Shown here piece by piece: positions 24,864 to 33,227 of a stretch of DNA of 64,000 bases (positions within the stretch are counted from its first letter, which is position 1; the number at the start of each line of letters is the position of its first letter). The translations under genes were made by a program, and so were the position numbers. Under the pieces are notes generated by a model, which was not told the DNA's origin, did no database searches, and worked only from the letters and a program-made list of their open reading frames with translations. This DNA comes from Streptomyces sp. NBC_01803 (GTDB lineage: Bacteria; Actinomycetota; Actinomycetes; Streptomycetales; Streptomycetaceae): assembly GCF_035917415.1 (NCBI RefSeq), contig NZ_CP109073.1:124001-188000 (forward strand), written 5' to 3'.

Positions 24864-26219
24864 GTGCTTCGCATCGCGGTTGTCGGATCCGGGCCGAGCG
24901 GGGTGTACACCGCTCAGTCCCTGCTCGACCAGCGGGCCGCTTGGCCGGTCCCCCTGGCGGTGGACGTGCTCGACCGGCTGCCCTGCCCTTACGGGCTGGT
25001 GCGCTACGGCGTGGCGCCCGACCACGAGAAGATCAAGTCCCTGCAGAACAACCTGCGTCAGGTGCTGGAACGGCCGGACGTCCGGTTCCTGGGCAACGTG
25101 CCGGTGGGCGAGGGCGGGATCTCCGCCCGGGAGCTGCGCGGCCTCTACCACGCGGTGATCTACTGCGTGGGCGCCGCCCGCGACCGGCGGCTCGGCATTC
25201 CCGGCGAGGATCTCGCGGGCAGCTGCTCGGCCACCGACTTCGTGTCCTGGTACAGCGCCCATCCGGACGCGATCGGCCAGGGCTTCCCGCTGGGCGGGCG
25301 CGGCGCCGTGGTCATCGGCGCGGGCAATGTCGCGGTGGACGTGGCCCGGGTGCTGGCGCGGGGCGTGGAGGAGCTGCGCGCCACCGACATCCCGCAGGGC
25401 CCGCTGGACGCGCTCGCCGCCAGCGCCGTCACCGACGTCCACATGGTGGCCCGGCGCGGGCCGTCCCAGGCGAAGTGCACCACCAAGGAGCTGCGGGAGC
25501 TGGGTACGCTGCCCGGCGCGGACGTCGTGGTGCGCGCGGAGGAGTTGGCCGCCGACCCCGGGTACGCCGATCCGGCCGGCCTGTCGGCGACCGCGCGGCG
25601 GAACGTCGCGGCGCTGCGGGGCTGGGCCGAAGCGCCCGCCGGGACCGCCGCGCGCCGCATCCATCTGCGTTTCTTCCTGCGCCCGGTGGAGATCCTGGAC
25701 GACGGCCGGGGCGCGGTGCGGGGCGTGCGGTTCGAGCGGACGGCGCCGGACGCCTCGGGCGGCGTGACGGGCACGGGCGAGCTGATGGACATCGACGCGG
25801 GCCTGGTGCTGCGTTCGGTGGGCTACCGGGGCGTTCCGCTGCCGGGGCTGCCGTTCGATCCGGTGGGCGGCACGGTGCCGCACGCCGGGGGGCGGGTGCT
25901 GCGGGACGGTGCGGCGTCGCTCGGCGAGTATGTCGCGGGCTGGATCAAGCGCGGACCGACGGGGGTCATCGGCACCAACCGGCCGTGCGCCAAGGAGACG
26001 GCCGGCTCGGTGCTGGCCGACGTGCCCGAGTTGGCGCGGCGTCAGGTGGCAGCGGAAGACCCGCTGTCGGGGCTGGCGGCGGCCGGGCTCACGCCCGTCG
26101 CGTGGCGAGGCTGGCTGGGCATCGAGGCCGCCGAGACGGCGCTGGGCCGGACGCTGTCGCGCGGCACGGTGAAGATCCCCGACTGGGCCGGACTGCTGAC
26201 CGCCGCGCGCGGGGCGTGA
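24864..26219 (+). CDS. fprA: Ferredoxin/adrenodoxin-NADP+ reductase (FprA type)
   Basis: A 451-residue FAD/NADP flavoprotein of the adrenodoxin reductase family. FAD motif VVGSGPSGVYTAQSLL (about 6-21), CPYGLVRYGVAPDHEKIK (about 42-60, the family signature), NADP motif VVIGAGNVAVDVARVL (about 149-164), and a C-terminal GWIKRGPTGVIGTNRPCAKET segment are all present. It shuttles electrons from NADPH to ferredoxins, which then feed P450s and other enzymes. The GTG start has AGGAG 6 nt upstream. It is a housekeeping-type gene, not obviously linked to the P450 of the distant cluster. Confidence 0.95.
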   Translation: MLRIAVVGSGPSGVYTAQSLLDQRAAWPVPLAVDVLDRLPCPYGLVRYGVAPDHEKIKSLQNNLRQVLERPDVRFLGNVPVGEGGISARELRGLYHAVIYCVGAARDRRLGIPGEDLAGSCSATDFVSWYSAHPDAIGQGFPLGGRGAVVIGAGNVAVDVARVLARGVEELRATDIPQGPLDALAASAVTDVHMVARRGPSQAKCTTKELRELGTLPGADVVVRAEELAADPGYADPAGLSATARRNVAALRGWAEAPAGTAARRIHLRFFLRPVEILDDGRGAVRGVRFERTAPDASGGVTGTGELMDIDAGLVLRSVGYRGVPLPGLPFDPVGGTVPHAGGRVLRDGAASLGEYVAGWIKRGPTGVIGTNRPCAKETAGSVLADVPELARRQVAAEDPLSGLAAAGLTPVAWRGWLGIEAAETALGRTLSRGTVKIPDWAGLLTAARGA

Positions 26220-26449
26220 GGGCGTGACCGGGCCTGACGGCCGGACCGGGGACCCCGCGCGGCCGGGCGACGCCCCGGGCGGCGCGGGGCGCGCGGGGCG
26301 GTGACCCGGCCCGGCGGATCGCCGGGCGGGACCGGATGCCGCCGGGGCCGATGACGCCGCCGGACGCGGCTCACGGCGCCGGACCGGACGGCGCCCGGCG
26401 GACGGGGCCCGTGCCCCCCACCGGCGCCGCCGCGCGCCGACGGCAGGGC

Positions 26450-26812
26450 TCAATCGGTGGTGAGGCGCTCGGCCTCCACGGCCGCGGCGGCCAGGACGCC
26501 GTCGAGCAGGCCGGGGAAGATCGCGTCGAGGTCGGCGCGGCGCAGGGCGTTCATCTTCGCCGTGCCGCGGTAGACCTGCGCGATGACGCCGCTCTCACGC
26601 AGCACGCGGAAGTGGTGGGTGGAGGTCGACTTGCTGACCGGCAGCTCGAACACCGAGCAGGACAGCTCGTCCGGTGACGCCGCCAGGGTGCGCACCACCG
26701 CGAGCCGCAGCGGGTCGGCGAGGGCGTGCAGCACCTGCTCCAGCCGGATCTCCTCCCGTGCGGGATGGGCGAGGTCGCGGCCTGCCACGGTGGTGGTGGA
26801 GGGGGGTGCCAT
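26450..26812 (-). CDS. ArsR-family (winged-helix) repressor
   Basis: A 120-residue winged-helix regulator. The HTH spans about residues 25-90 (ALADPLRLAVVRTLAAS, SKSTSTHHFRVLRESGVIAQVYRGTAKMNALR). No metal-binding CxC motif of classical ArsR is seen, so it probably senses another ligand or redox state. It is divergent from an NADH:flavin oxidoreductase gene that is now broken, and the intergenic region holds two clean palindromes. ArsR/old yellow enzyme pairs are widespread in actinobacteria. Confidence 0.88.
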   Translation of the reverse strand: MAPPSTTTVAGRDLAHPAREEIRLEQVLHALADPLRLAVVRTLAASPDELSCSVFELPVSKSTSTHHFRVLRESGVIAQVYRGTAKMNALRRADLDAIFPGLLDGVLAAAAVEAERLTTD

Positions 26813-26833
26813 GGGACCGATTCTACGAGAGCC

Positions 26834-26846
26834 GTCGTGGCACGAC
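26834..26846. promoter_or_regulatory. Palindrome in arsR promoter
   Basis: GTCGTG-G-CACGAC has perfect 6-bp arms. It lies 22 bp upstream of the arsR-like start codon and is the nearer of two dyads there. Confidence 0.45.
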
Positions 26847-26853
26847 CCCACCA

Positions 26854-26875
26854 TAGTACGATGCCTCTCGTACTA
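26854..26875. promoter_or_regulatory. Likely ArsR-type operator between divergent genes
   Basis: TAGTACGA and TCGTACTA form perfect 8-bp arms around a 6-bp spacer, 42 bp upstream of the arsR-like start and 40 bp upstream of the broken oxidoreductase. This is the typical form and position of an operator for the divergent repressor. Confidence 0.7.
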
Positions 26876-26914
26876 ATCTTTCCGTCATGGCCCGTGCCGG
26901 ATGAGGAGCCCCGC

Positions 26915-27203
26915 GTGAGCGCGCTGTTCGAACCCAGCACCCTGCGGTCGCCGACCGTCCCCAACCGCGTCTGGATGGCGCCCATGTGCCAGTATTCGGC
27001 GCCGGCCTCGGGGCCGGACACCGGGGTGGCCACCGACTGGCACTTCGCGCACTACGCGGCCAAGATCGTGGAGAACGGCGAGGCCGGACGCGGTGCTGCT
27101 CGGCCGCCAGCTGCTGCGCGAGCCCTCGTGGGCGCGGCGGGCGGCCCGGGAGCTGGGGGTGGCGCCGACCGGCGTCCCCGACCAGTATCTGCGGGCCTTC
27201 TGA
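26915..27203 (+). pseudogene. Old-yellow-enzyme (NADH:flavin oxidoreductase) remnant with internal deletion and frameshift
   Basis: The first 47 codons from the GTG (ALFEPSTLRSPTVPNRVWMAPMCQYSA ... DWHFAHYAA) are the N terminus of a YqjM-like old yellow enzyme. They run straight into KIVENGEA, which together with DAVLLGRQLLREPSWARRAARELG and VPDQYLRAF in the next frame is the C terminus of the same family. About 240 residues of the TIM barrel are therefore missing, and one extra base near 27094 shifts the frame. The GTG has GAGGAG upstream and the divergent promoter and operator look intact. A functional enzyme is not possible. Confidence 0.85.
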
Positions 27204-27273
27204 CGACCGGTCGGGGCGCCGGATCGCCGGATCGGTACGCCGGAGGGCGGCGCGGCCAGTAGGGTGACGGACC

Positions 27274-27951
27274 GTGTCAGCACGACCATTGAACGAGATC
27301 GTCGAACCGGGCTGGGCCACGGCTCTGGCCCCCGTCGCCGGCCGGATCACCGCGATGGGCGCCTTCCTGCGCTCGGAGATCGCCGCCGGGCGCACCTACC
27401 TCCCGGCCGGACCCCACGTCCTGCGGGCCTTCCAGCAGCCGTTCGACGAGGTCAGAGTCCTGATCGTGGGTCAGGACCCATACCCGACGCCCGGCCACGC
27501 CGTCGGCCTGAGCTTCTCGGTCGCGCCCGAGGTGAGCCCGCTGCCCGGCAGCCTGGAGAACATCTTCCGTGAGCTCGCCGCCGACCTGGGGCCGCCCCGC
27601 CCGTCCACCGGCGACCTGACGCCCTGGACCGAGCAGGGGGTACTGCTGCTCAACCGCGCCCTGACCACGGCCCCGCGTCGGCCCGCCGCGCACCGGGGGA
27701 AGGGCTGGGAGGAGGTCACCGAACAGGCGATCCGGGCGCTGGCCGCCCGGGGCAAGCCGCTGGTGGCGATCCTGTGGGGCCGCGACGCGCGCGGGCTGCG
27801 GCCGATGCTCGGCCGGGTGCCGAGCGTCGAGTCCGCGCACCCGTCGCCGATGTCGGCCGACCGCGGCTTCTTCGGCTCCCGGCCCTTCAGCCGGGCCAAC
27901 GCGCTCCTGCTGGAGCAGGGTGCCGCGCCCGTGGACTGGAAGCTGCCGTGA
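27274..27951 (+). CDS. ung: Uracil-DNA glycosylase (family 1)
   Basis: A 225-residue family-1 UDG. The water-activating loop [17 protein letters not shown] carries catalytic Asp68, the uracil-pocket VLLLNRALT with Asn is near 124, and the minor-groove loop [14 protein letters not shown] has catalytic His189. Length and order match Ung. It removes uracil from DNA as the first step of base-excision repair. The stop overlaps the start of the BadF-type kinase gene (GTGA), indicating translational coupling. Confidence 0.95.
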   Translation: MSARPLNEIVEPGWATALAPVAGRITAMGAFLRSEIAAGRTYLPAGPHVLRAFQQPFDEVRVLIVGQDPYPTPGHAVGLSFSVAPEVSPLPGSLENIFRELAADLGPPRPSTGDLTPWTEQGVLLLNRALTTAPRRPAAHRGKGWEEVTEQAIRALAARGKPLVAILWGRDARGLRPMLGRVPSVESAHPSPMSADRGFFGSRPFSRANALLLEQGAAPVDWKLP

Positions 27952-28988
27952 CGGTCGCGTCCGCGGCGTCGCGCCTCTGGGTGCTCGGCGTGGACTCCGG
28001 CGGCTCGGGGCTGCGGGTCGCGCTCGGCCGCGCGGGCGCGGGCGGCGTACCCGTGCCGCACGGGAGGGTGTCGGCGAGGGAGCCGGTGCGCACCGGGAGT
28101 TCCGGCATCGACGCCGGGCACTTGCTGGACATGCTGCTGCCCGCCGCCCGGACGCTGCTGACGGCCGCCGGGGCGGCGGATCAGCCGGTCGTGGCGGTGT
28201 GCGTGGGCGCGGCGGGCATGGCCACGCTCGGCGACCGGGTGCGGGCCGAGCTGCCGGGTGCCCTGGCGGCGGAGCTGGGGACGCGCGGGGTGGCGCTGGC
28301 CGCCGACGCCGTGACCGGGTACGCCGGGGCGCTGGGGGAACGGCCGGGTGTCGTGGTGGCCGCGGGCACCGGGGTGATCGCGCTGGGCACCGATCTGCGC
28401 GCCTGGCGGCGGGCGGACGGCTGGGGCCATCTGCTGGGCGACTGCGGCGGCGGCGCCTGGATCGGCCGGGCCGGTCTGGAGGCGGCGTTGCGCGCCCACG
28501 ACGGGCGCGAGGGCGGCTCGCTGCCGCTGCTGACCCGGGCCGTGGAGTCGTTCGGCCCGGTGGCGGGGCTGCCGGGGCGGCTGTACCCGCGCGCCGACCG
28601 TTCCGCCGTGCTGGCCTCGTTCGCGCCCGAGGTGGCCCGGTGTGCCGCCGGGGAGGCGGCCGATCCGGTCGCCGCGGGCATCCTGCGGGCCGCGGCCGGC
28701 GAGATCGCCGTCACGGCCGCCGCCGTCTGCCCGCCGGGGGCGGGCGGCGAAGTGGCCCTCACCGGCGGGCTGTTCAGGATCGGCGAGCCACTCATCGGGC
28801 CGCTGCGGGCGGAGCTGGAGCGGCGGCTGCCACACGCCGTCGTGGTGTCCGCGGCCGGCGATCCGCTCGACGGCGCGCTGCGTATCGCCGCCGCGCTGCC
28901 CCACGGGGGACCGCGGCTGCCGTCCGATCCATACCTTCTGCGGGTTGCCGCCCGGATTGATCCGCGTTCCGGTGGACAGGTCGGGTAA
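27948..28988 (+). CDS. BadF/BadG/BcrA-type ATPase (N-acetylglucosamine kinase-like)
   Basis: A 346-residue ASKHA-fold protein. The phosphate-1 motif is [15 protein letters not shown] (about 10-24), phosphate-2/adenosine loops are [13 protein letters not shown] and the GGLFR region, and [24 protein letters not shown] (about 160-183) is characteristic of GlcNAc kinases of this family. It probably phosphorylates an amino sugar in the cytosol. The GTG start overlaps the ung stop codon by 4 bp. The coupling with ung is common but functionally unexplained. Confidence 0.85.
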   Translation: MTVASAASRLWVLGVDSGGSGLRVALGRAGAGGVPVPHGRVSAREPVRTGSSGIDAGHLLDMLLPAARTLLTAAGAADQPVVAVCVGAAGMATLGDRVRAELPGALAAELGTRGVALAADAVTGYAGALGERPGVVVAAGTGVIALGTDLRAWRRADGWGHLLGDCGGGAWIGRAGLEAALRAHDGREGGSLPLLTRAVESFGPVAGLPGRLYPRADRSAVLASFAPEVARCAAGEAADPVAAGILRAAAGEIAVTAAAVCPPGAGGEVALTGGLFRIGEPLIGPLRAELERRLPHAVVVSAAGDPLDGALRIAAALPHGGPRLPSDPYLLRVAARIDPRSGGQVG

Positions 28989-29097
28989 AGACGTCAACCG
29001 GCGTTTAACACGAGCGCGCGGGATATTTCGGGACAGATTCGGACTGGATTCCCCCGGACGAACAGCCAAGCACATCAAGGCATTAACATGCGGCGAC

Positions 29098-29994
29098 ATG
29101 AGCTCCCCCACTGGGCCAGGATCGGGTCTGCCCGTACGAATGCCACGTCCCCGCCAGTCCGGAAGGCACCGCCGTCCGGAGCCCGTGAGCGCCCCCGAGG
29201 GCGCGCCCACGCTGGTGCTCGCCGTGCCGGGTGACCCGTCGTCGGAGAGCCGTGGCCTGGCCGAGGAAGTGCTGAGCATCGCGCGGTCGGAGCTGCCCGG
29301 TCTCGACGCGCGGGTCGGTTATGTCGAGGGCGTGGACCAGGAGTTCCCCGCGCTCCACGAGGTGCTGGCGCGGGCCGCCGCGAAGGGCGCGAAGCGCGGC
29401 GCGGGCGAGGTGCCGGTGCCGGTGCCGGTCGTGGTGCCGCTGCTGGCCGGCCCGGACAGCGTCCATCTGCGGACCATACGGCAGGCCGTGCTGGGCAGCG
29501 GCACGGGAGCCGGGCTGACGGACGTGCTCGGGCCGCACCCGCTGCTCGCCGAGGCCGTCCACGTGCGGCTGTCGGAGGCCGGCCTGGCACGGGCCGACCG
29601 GGCCCGGCTGTTCACCGTGGCCACGGCGGCCGACGGCATCGTGCTCGCCACCGTGGGTGGCGAGGAGGCCGTGCAGGCGGCCGGGATCACCGGCATGCTG
29701 CTCTCCGCCCGGCTAGCCGTGCCGGTGCTGGCCGCCGCGCTGGACAGGGAGGGCTCGGTGGCGGAGACGGCCGGGCGGCTGACGAACGCGGGCTCGCGGC
29801 AACTCGCGCTGGCGCCCTGCCTGATCGGTCCCGAGATCCCGGCGGGGCTGCTGGCCGCGGGGTCCAAGGAGGCGGGCTGTCCGGCGGCCGAGCCGCTGGG
29901 CGCGTACCCGGCCGTGGGCAAGCTGGTCCTCTCCGCCTACATGAACGCGGTCGGCATCTCCCCCGAGCGCCCGCACGGCACGATGATCCGCTGA
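29098..29994 (+). CDS. Sirohydrochlorin chelatase-like protein (CbiX family)
   Basis: A 298-residue protein of the CbiX/SirB superfamily with two half-domains. LVLAVPGDPSSESRGLAEEVLSIAR (about 41-65) aligns with the first half, where family members have a metal-binding His; here it reads PGDP, lacking that His. VPVVVPLLAGPDSVHLRTIRQAV and LGPHPLLAEAVHVRLSEAGL follow, and the second half ends with GCPAAEPLGAYPAVGKLVLSAYMNAV. It may insert iron or cobalt into a tetrapyrrole or be a relative with altered chemistry. The first 30 residues are Pro/Arg-rich, so a later start is possible. Confidence 0.75.
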   Translation: MSSPTGPGSGLPVRMPRPRQSGRHRRPEPVSAPEGAPTLVLAVPGDPSSESRGLAEEVLSIARSELPGLDARVGYVEGVDQEFPALHEVLARAAAKGAKRGAGEVPVPVPVVVPLLAGPDSVHLRTIRQAVLGSGTGAGLTDVLGPHPLLAEAVHVRLSEAGLARADRARLFTVATAADGIVLATVGGEEAVQAAGITGMLLSARLAVPVLAAALDREGSVAETAGRLTNAGSRQLALAPCLIGPEIPAGLLAAGSKEAGCPAAEPLGAYPAVGKLVLSAYMNAVGISPERPHGTMIR

Positions 29995-30170
29995 TCCCCC
30001 GATCCCCCGATCGGGCCGGGTCCCATACCCCCGGGTGTCCGGCCGGCCGGGCGGGCTCGTGGCGCCCGTACCACGCGGTCGCGCGGTTTCCCCACGCCCG
30101 CCGTCCGACCGGCTGCCGTCGGCGCGCTCCGGACCGTACAGTGCGAAGCGTTCCCGCCGCACCGCAGGAC

Positions 30171-30206
30171 GGAGACAGCATGGTCACCGGAGACAGCATG
30201 GTCACC
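30171..30206 (+). repeat. Tandem 18-bp duplication of ribosome site and start codon
   Basis: GGAGACAGCATGGTCACC occurs twice in direct tandem (30171-30188 and 30189-30206). Each copy carries a GGAG Shine-Dalgarno, a 5-nt spacer and an in-frame ATG, so the methyltransferase gene has two equivalent start sites six codons apart. Confidence 0.95.
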
Positions 30207-30917
30207 GCCAACTCCACCGACTCCCGGCCGCCCTTCGACCAACTCGCCGTGCTCTACGACCGGTTCATCGGGGCGATGGACCGGGAGGGCAACCCGGCAC
30301 GGGACTGGCTGCTGACGCATCTGGTCGGCGGGGGGCGGGCGCTGGACGTGGGATGCGGGAACGGCCGCAACTGCCGCCTGGTCGCCGACCGTTACCGGGA
30401 GGTCGTCGGGGTGGACATCTCCGCGGACATGCTCCGGGTGGCCAGGAGCAAGGACAACCCGCCGAACGTCCGCTACGAGCGGCGCGACGTACGCGAGCTG
30501 TCCCCCGAACGCGACGGGGTCTTCGACGCCGTGTTCGCCATGAACAGCCTCTTCGCGATGGGCCCGGCCGAGGCCGTGCTGCCCCTCCTGCGGCCCCTGG
30601 TGGCGCCCGGCGGCCGGCTCGTCGTCCTGGACGTGACGCGGCCCGACGACGCGCCCGTGCCGGACGACGAGACACGGCAGACGTTCCACCCGTTCGAGGT
30701 GGCGCACACCGTCTACCGGCTGTCGGGCGACACCGAGGACGCGGTCGCCGCGCTGCGGTACATGCTCCACCCGGCGTGGCGGGAGATGAGCGCGGGACTC
30801 GTCCCGCCCACGCTCGGCGCGTTCCGCCGAGCCTACGAGGGTGTCGTCCCCGGTGTGGAGTTCGCCCCGGAGGTGGTGCCGACCCTGACCGGGGCGGTGT
30901 GGCGGGCACCGGTCTAG
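30180..30917 (+). CDS. SAM-dependent methyltransferase of the bisindole cluster (first of three)
   Basis: A 245-residue class I methyltransferase. The SAM-binding motif I is ALDVGCGNGRNC (about 50-61), motif II VVGVDISADML follows, and FDAVFAMNSLF and LVAPGGRLVVLDV are later Rossmann motifs. It is similar in length and layout to the two methyltransferases at 32447 and 33228, so the three are paralogues. In indolotryptoline clusters, such enzymes methylate the indole N, imide N or diol oxygens; which atom this one modifies is unknown. It is the left-most gene of the cluster and alone in orientation. Its 3' end shows homology to the downstream 57-bp repeats. Confidence 0.85.
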   Translation: MVTGDSMVTANSTDSRPPFDQLAVLYDRFIGAMDREGNPARDWLLTHLVGGGRALDVGCGNGRNCRLVADRYREVVGVDISADMLRVARSKDNPPNVRYERRDVRELSPERDGVFDAVFAMNSLFAMGPAEAVLPLLRPLVAPGGRLVVLDVTRPDDAPVPDDETRQTFHPFEVAHTVYRLSGDTEDAVAALRYMLHPAWREMSAGLVPPTLGAFRRAYEGVVPGVEFAPEVVPTLTGAVWRAPV

Positions 30918-31145
30918 CCGCCCCCGGAAGTGATGCCGACCCCGACCGGGGCGATGCGGCAAGCACCGGTCAAGCCGCCCCCGGAAGTGGTGCCAACCCC
31001 GACCGGGGCGATGCGGCAAGCACCGGTCAAGCCGCCCCCGGAAGTGGTGCCAACCCCGACCGGGACGGTGCGGCCGGCACCGGTCAAGCCGCCCCCGGAA
31101 GTGGTGCCAACCCCGACCGGGACGGTGCGGCCGGCACCGGTCTAG
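30911..31145 (+). repeat. Four 57-bp tandem repeats derived from the methyltransferase 3' end
   Basis: Units at 30911-30967, 30968-31024, 31025-31081 and 31082-31138 are nearly identical, followed by a partial copy ending in TAG. Each is 19 codons long and keeps the methyltransferase frame. They resemble the last 18 codons of that gene (PEVVPTLTGAVWRAPV). The gene's TAG stop at 30915 corresponds to AAG (Lys) in the inner units, and TAG returns only at 31143. Readthrough of the first stop would add a tail of PEVVPTPTG-type repeats. Confidence 0.95.
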
Positions 31146-32401
31146 CCGCCGTCCCGCTCCCCCGCGTCCGGGGTGCGGACGTGCTCGGGCCGCAGGCCGA
31201 CGCCCGTCATCCGGCTCAGCAGCCGCAGCAGGAACGGCCACCGCTCGAACGTGGAGCTGAGCCGGCCGGCGCCACCCATCACGCGGTCGCCCCGCAGCGC
31301 CCGGTCGACGGCGACGCGGTGGAAGAGCCGCTGGAACTCCTGGGTCAGCACGGTCGGCACCTGACGCCTGCGCTGCACCCGGGCCAGTGCCCGGTCGTCC
31401 GGCGGGCGGCCGGTGCGCCGGGCTTCGAGCAGCGGGCCGGCCAGCAGGTTCGCGGCGGCGGTCGCGTCCTGGACGGCGAGGTTGACGCCGTAGCCGCCGG
31501 CCGGTGACATGGCGTGCGCGGCGTCGCCGATGAACAGCAGCCCCGGGGCGTACCAGCGACGCAGCCGGTCGACCCGGACCTGGAGCAGCGGCAGCTCCTC
31601 CAGGCCGGTGACCTCGGTCGTCCGGTCGGCCAGGAAGGGCACCAGCTCGGCCAGGTCCCGCCGGAGCCGGCCGACGCCCTCGCGGCGCAGCCGGTCGTAC
31701 CCGCCCGCGCTCATCTCGTAGGAGACCTGCCAGTAGGTGCCGCGGTCGACGATGACGAAGACGCGGCCGTTCCCGATCCGCACCGTGAGCCGTTCGTCGG
31801 GGTCGTCGTCCCGCCGGGAGACGCGGAACATCAGCACGTCCATCCGCACGCCGCGGTCCCGGGGCCGCAGTCCGGCGGCGGCACGCAGCACCGACTTCCT
31901 GCCGTCGGCGGCGACGACGAGCGCGGCACGCACCGTGCGCTCGCCGTCCGGGGTGCGGCAGCGCACGCCGACGGCGCGGCCGTCCGCGCGCAGCAGTCCG
32001 GTGACCTCGGCACGCGTCCACAGCCGGAAGCCGGGGTAGCGGGCCGCCTCGGCCGTGATGAGGTTGAGGAAGTCCCACTGCGGCACGAAGACGACGTAGG
32101 GGAAGCGAAGGCCGAGGGCGCGGAAGTCGGCGATCAGCATGGGCCGGCCGTCCTGGACGAGGCCCATGGTCTCCAGCTTCCGGTGCGGCAGCTCGTGGAA
32201 GCGTCCGGCGAGCCCGAGTTCGTCAAGGATTTCGAGGGTGGAGGGGTGCACGGTGTCGCCGCGGAAGTCGCGGAGGAAGTCGGCGTGCTTCTCCAGCAGC
32301 ACGACGTCGACGCCGGAGCGGGCCAGCAGCAGCGCCAGCATCGCGCCGGCCGGTCCGGCGCCCACCACGCAGACGGTCGCGGTCGTGTCCTGCGGTTCCA
32401 T
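31142..32401 (-). CDS. FAD-dependent monooxygenase of the bisindole cluster
   Basis: A 419-residue group A flavoprotein monooxygenase. FAD motif VVGAGPAGAMLALLL (about 11-25), the DG motif VVAADGRKSVLR (about 160) and the GD motif FIGDAAHAMSPAGGYGVN (about 290-307) are all present; the C-terminal thioredoxin-like domain of larger members is absent. With the cluster's other flavin monooxygenase at 34193, it fits the X1/X2 pair of indolotryptoline pathways (BE-54017, cladoniamide), which oxidise and rearrange the indolocarbazole core. Which step it performs cannot be read. It is third in a minus-strand operon after two methyltransferases; its stop shares CTAG with the end of the repeat array. 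Confidence 0.85.
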   Translation of the reverse strand: MEPQDTTATVCVVGAGPAGAMLALLLARSGVDVVLLEKHADFLRDFRGDTVHPSTLEILDELGLAGRFHELPHRKLETMGLVQDGRPMLIADFRALGLRFPYVVFVPQWDFLNLITAEAARYPGFRLWTRAEVTGLLRADGRAVGVRCRTPDGERTVRAALVVAADGRKSVLRAAAGLRPRDRGVRMDVLMFRVSRRDDDPDERLTVRIGNGRVFVIVDRGTYWQVSYEMSAGGYDRLRREGVGRLRRDLAELVPFLADRTTEVTGLEELPLLQVRVDRLRRWYAPGLLFIGDAAHAMSPAGGYGVNLAVQDATAAANLLAGPLLEARRTGRPPDDRALARVQRRRQVPTVLTQEFQRLFHRVAVDRALRGDRVMGGAGRLSSTFERWPFLLRLLSRMTGVGLRPEHVRTPDAGERDGG

Positions 32402-32446
32402 GGCTCTCCAGGGGCGCGTGCGGGCCGGGGCTCTCGGGCGGCGGCG

Positions 32447-33196
32447 TCAACCCGCGGCGGGGGCCCGCCAGGCGACGGTGAAGACGCCGAACTCGCCGCC
32501 GCTGCGCTCGACGACGGCGCCGGGCAGGGCCGCGGTGTACTCCTCGGCGAACCGGTCGGCCGTCATCGGCACGCTGATCTCGCTGATCCGCAGCCAGGAG
32601 GGGCTGAGGATCGCCGCCAGGGCGGCGGTGGCGTCGGTCACGTCGCCGGTCCGGTCGTAGAGGGCGCGGGCCTGGCCGAACGCGAAGTCGGCCTGCCAGC
32701 CCTCGCTGCCCCAGGTGGGCGGACGCTGGGGCTCGATGATGAGGAGGACGCCGCCGGGCGCCACGACACGCCGCAGCAGCTCCAGCAGCGGGGCCGGCTC
32801 CCCGACGTGGACGAGGCAGCTGAAGACCACGACGGCGTCGAAGAGCCCGTCGTCCTCCGGGGTCAGGCTCCGGATGTCGCGGACCTGATAGCGGATGGTG
32901 GGGCCCGACCGTTCGCGCTCGGCGATCTCGATCATCGCGGGCGCCGCGTCGATGGCCAGCACCTCGTCGTACCGTTCGGCCAGGGCGACGCTCCACCGGC
33001 CGGTGCCGCAGCCGGCGTCCAGCGCCCGGCCGCCGCCGGGGAGGTACGCCTCCAGCCAACGGGCGAGCCGGCCGCCGGGCTCGTCCAGGACCCGGGTGAA
33101 GCGTTCGTAGGGCCCGGCGAGCTCGCTGAACAGCGGCGCGGTGTCCCGTTGCGGGCGGGTGGTGTCGTCGGCCGGTCCGTGGTGGTTCGTCAACAC
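32447..33196 (-). CDS. SAM-dependent methyltransferase of the bisindole cluster (second of three)
   Basis: A 249-residue class I methyltransferase with motif I ALDAGCGTGRWSVAL (about 55-69), VLAIDAAPAMIEIAERERS, FDAVVVFSCLVHV and VAPGGVLLIIEP. It is closely related to the neighbour at 33228 (shared MIxIAxRxRS and TAALPG segments), so the pair probably arose by duplication. The GTG start has GGGAG 6 nt upstream. It lies between the other methyltransferase and the FAD monooxygenase in one operon. Expected role: N- or O-methylation of the bisindole core. Confidence 0.85.
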   Translation of the reverse strand: MLTNHHGPADDTTRPQRDTAPLFSELAGPYERFTRVLDEPGGRLARWLEAYLPGGGRALDAGCGTGRWSVALAERYDEVLAIDAAPAMIEIAERERSGPTIRYQVRDIRSLTPEDDGLFDAVVVFSCLVHVGEPAPLLELLRRVVAPGGVLLIIEPQRPPTWGSEGWQADFAFGQARALYDRTGDVTDATAALAAILSPSWLRISEISVPMTADRFAEEYTAALPGAVVERSGGEFGVFTVAWRAPAAG

Positions 33197-33227
33197 GTGT
33201 GTCTCCCTACCTGGTCGGGGGCTTCGG

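Noticed and set aside
30911..31145. CRISPR array from the regularly spaced repeats
   Set aside because: The 57-bp units abut without unique spacers, keep a protein frame and match the adjacent gene's 3' end; no cas genes are present.
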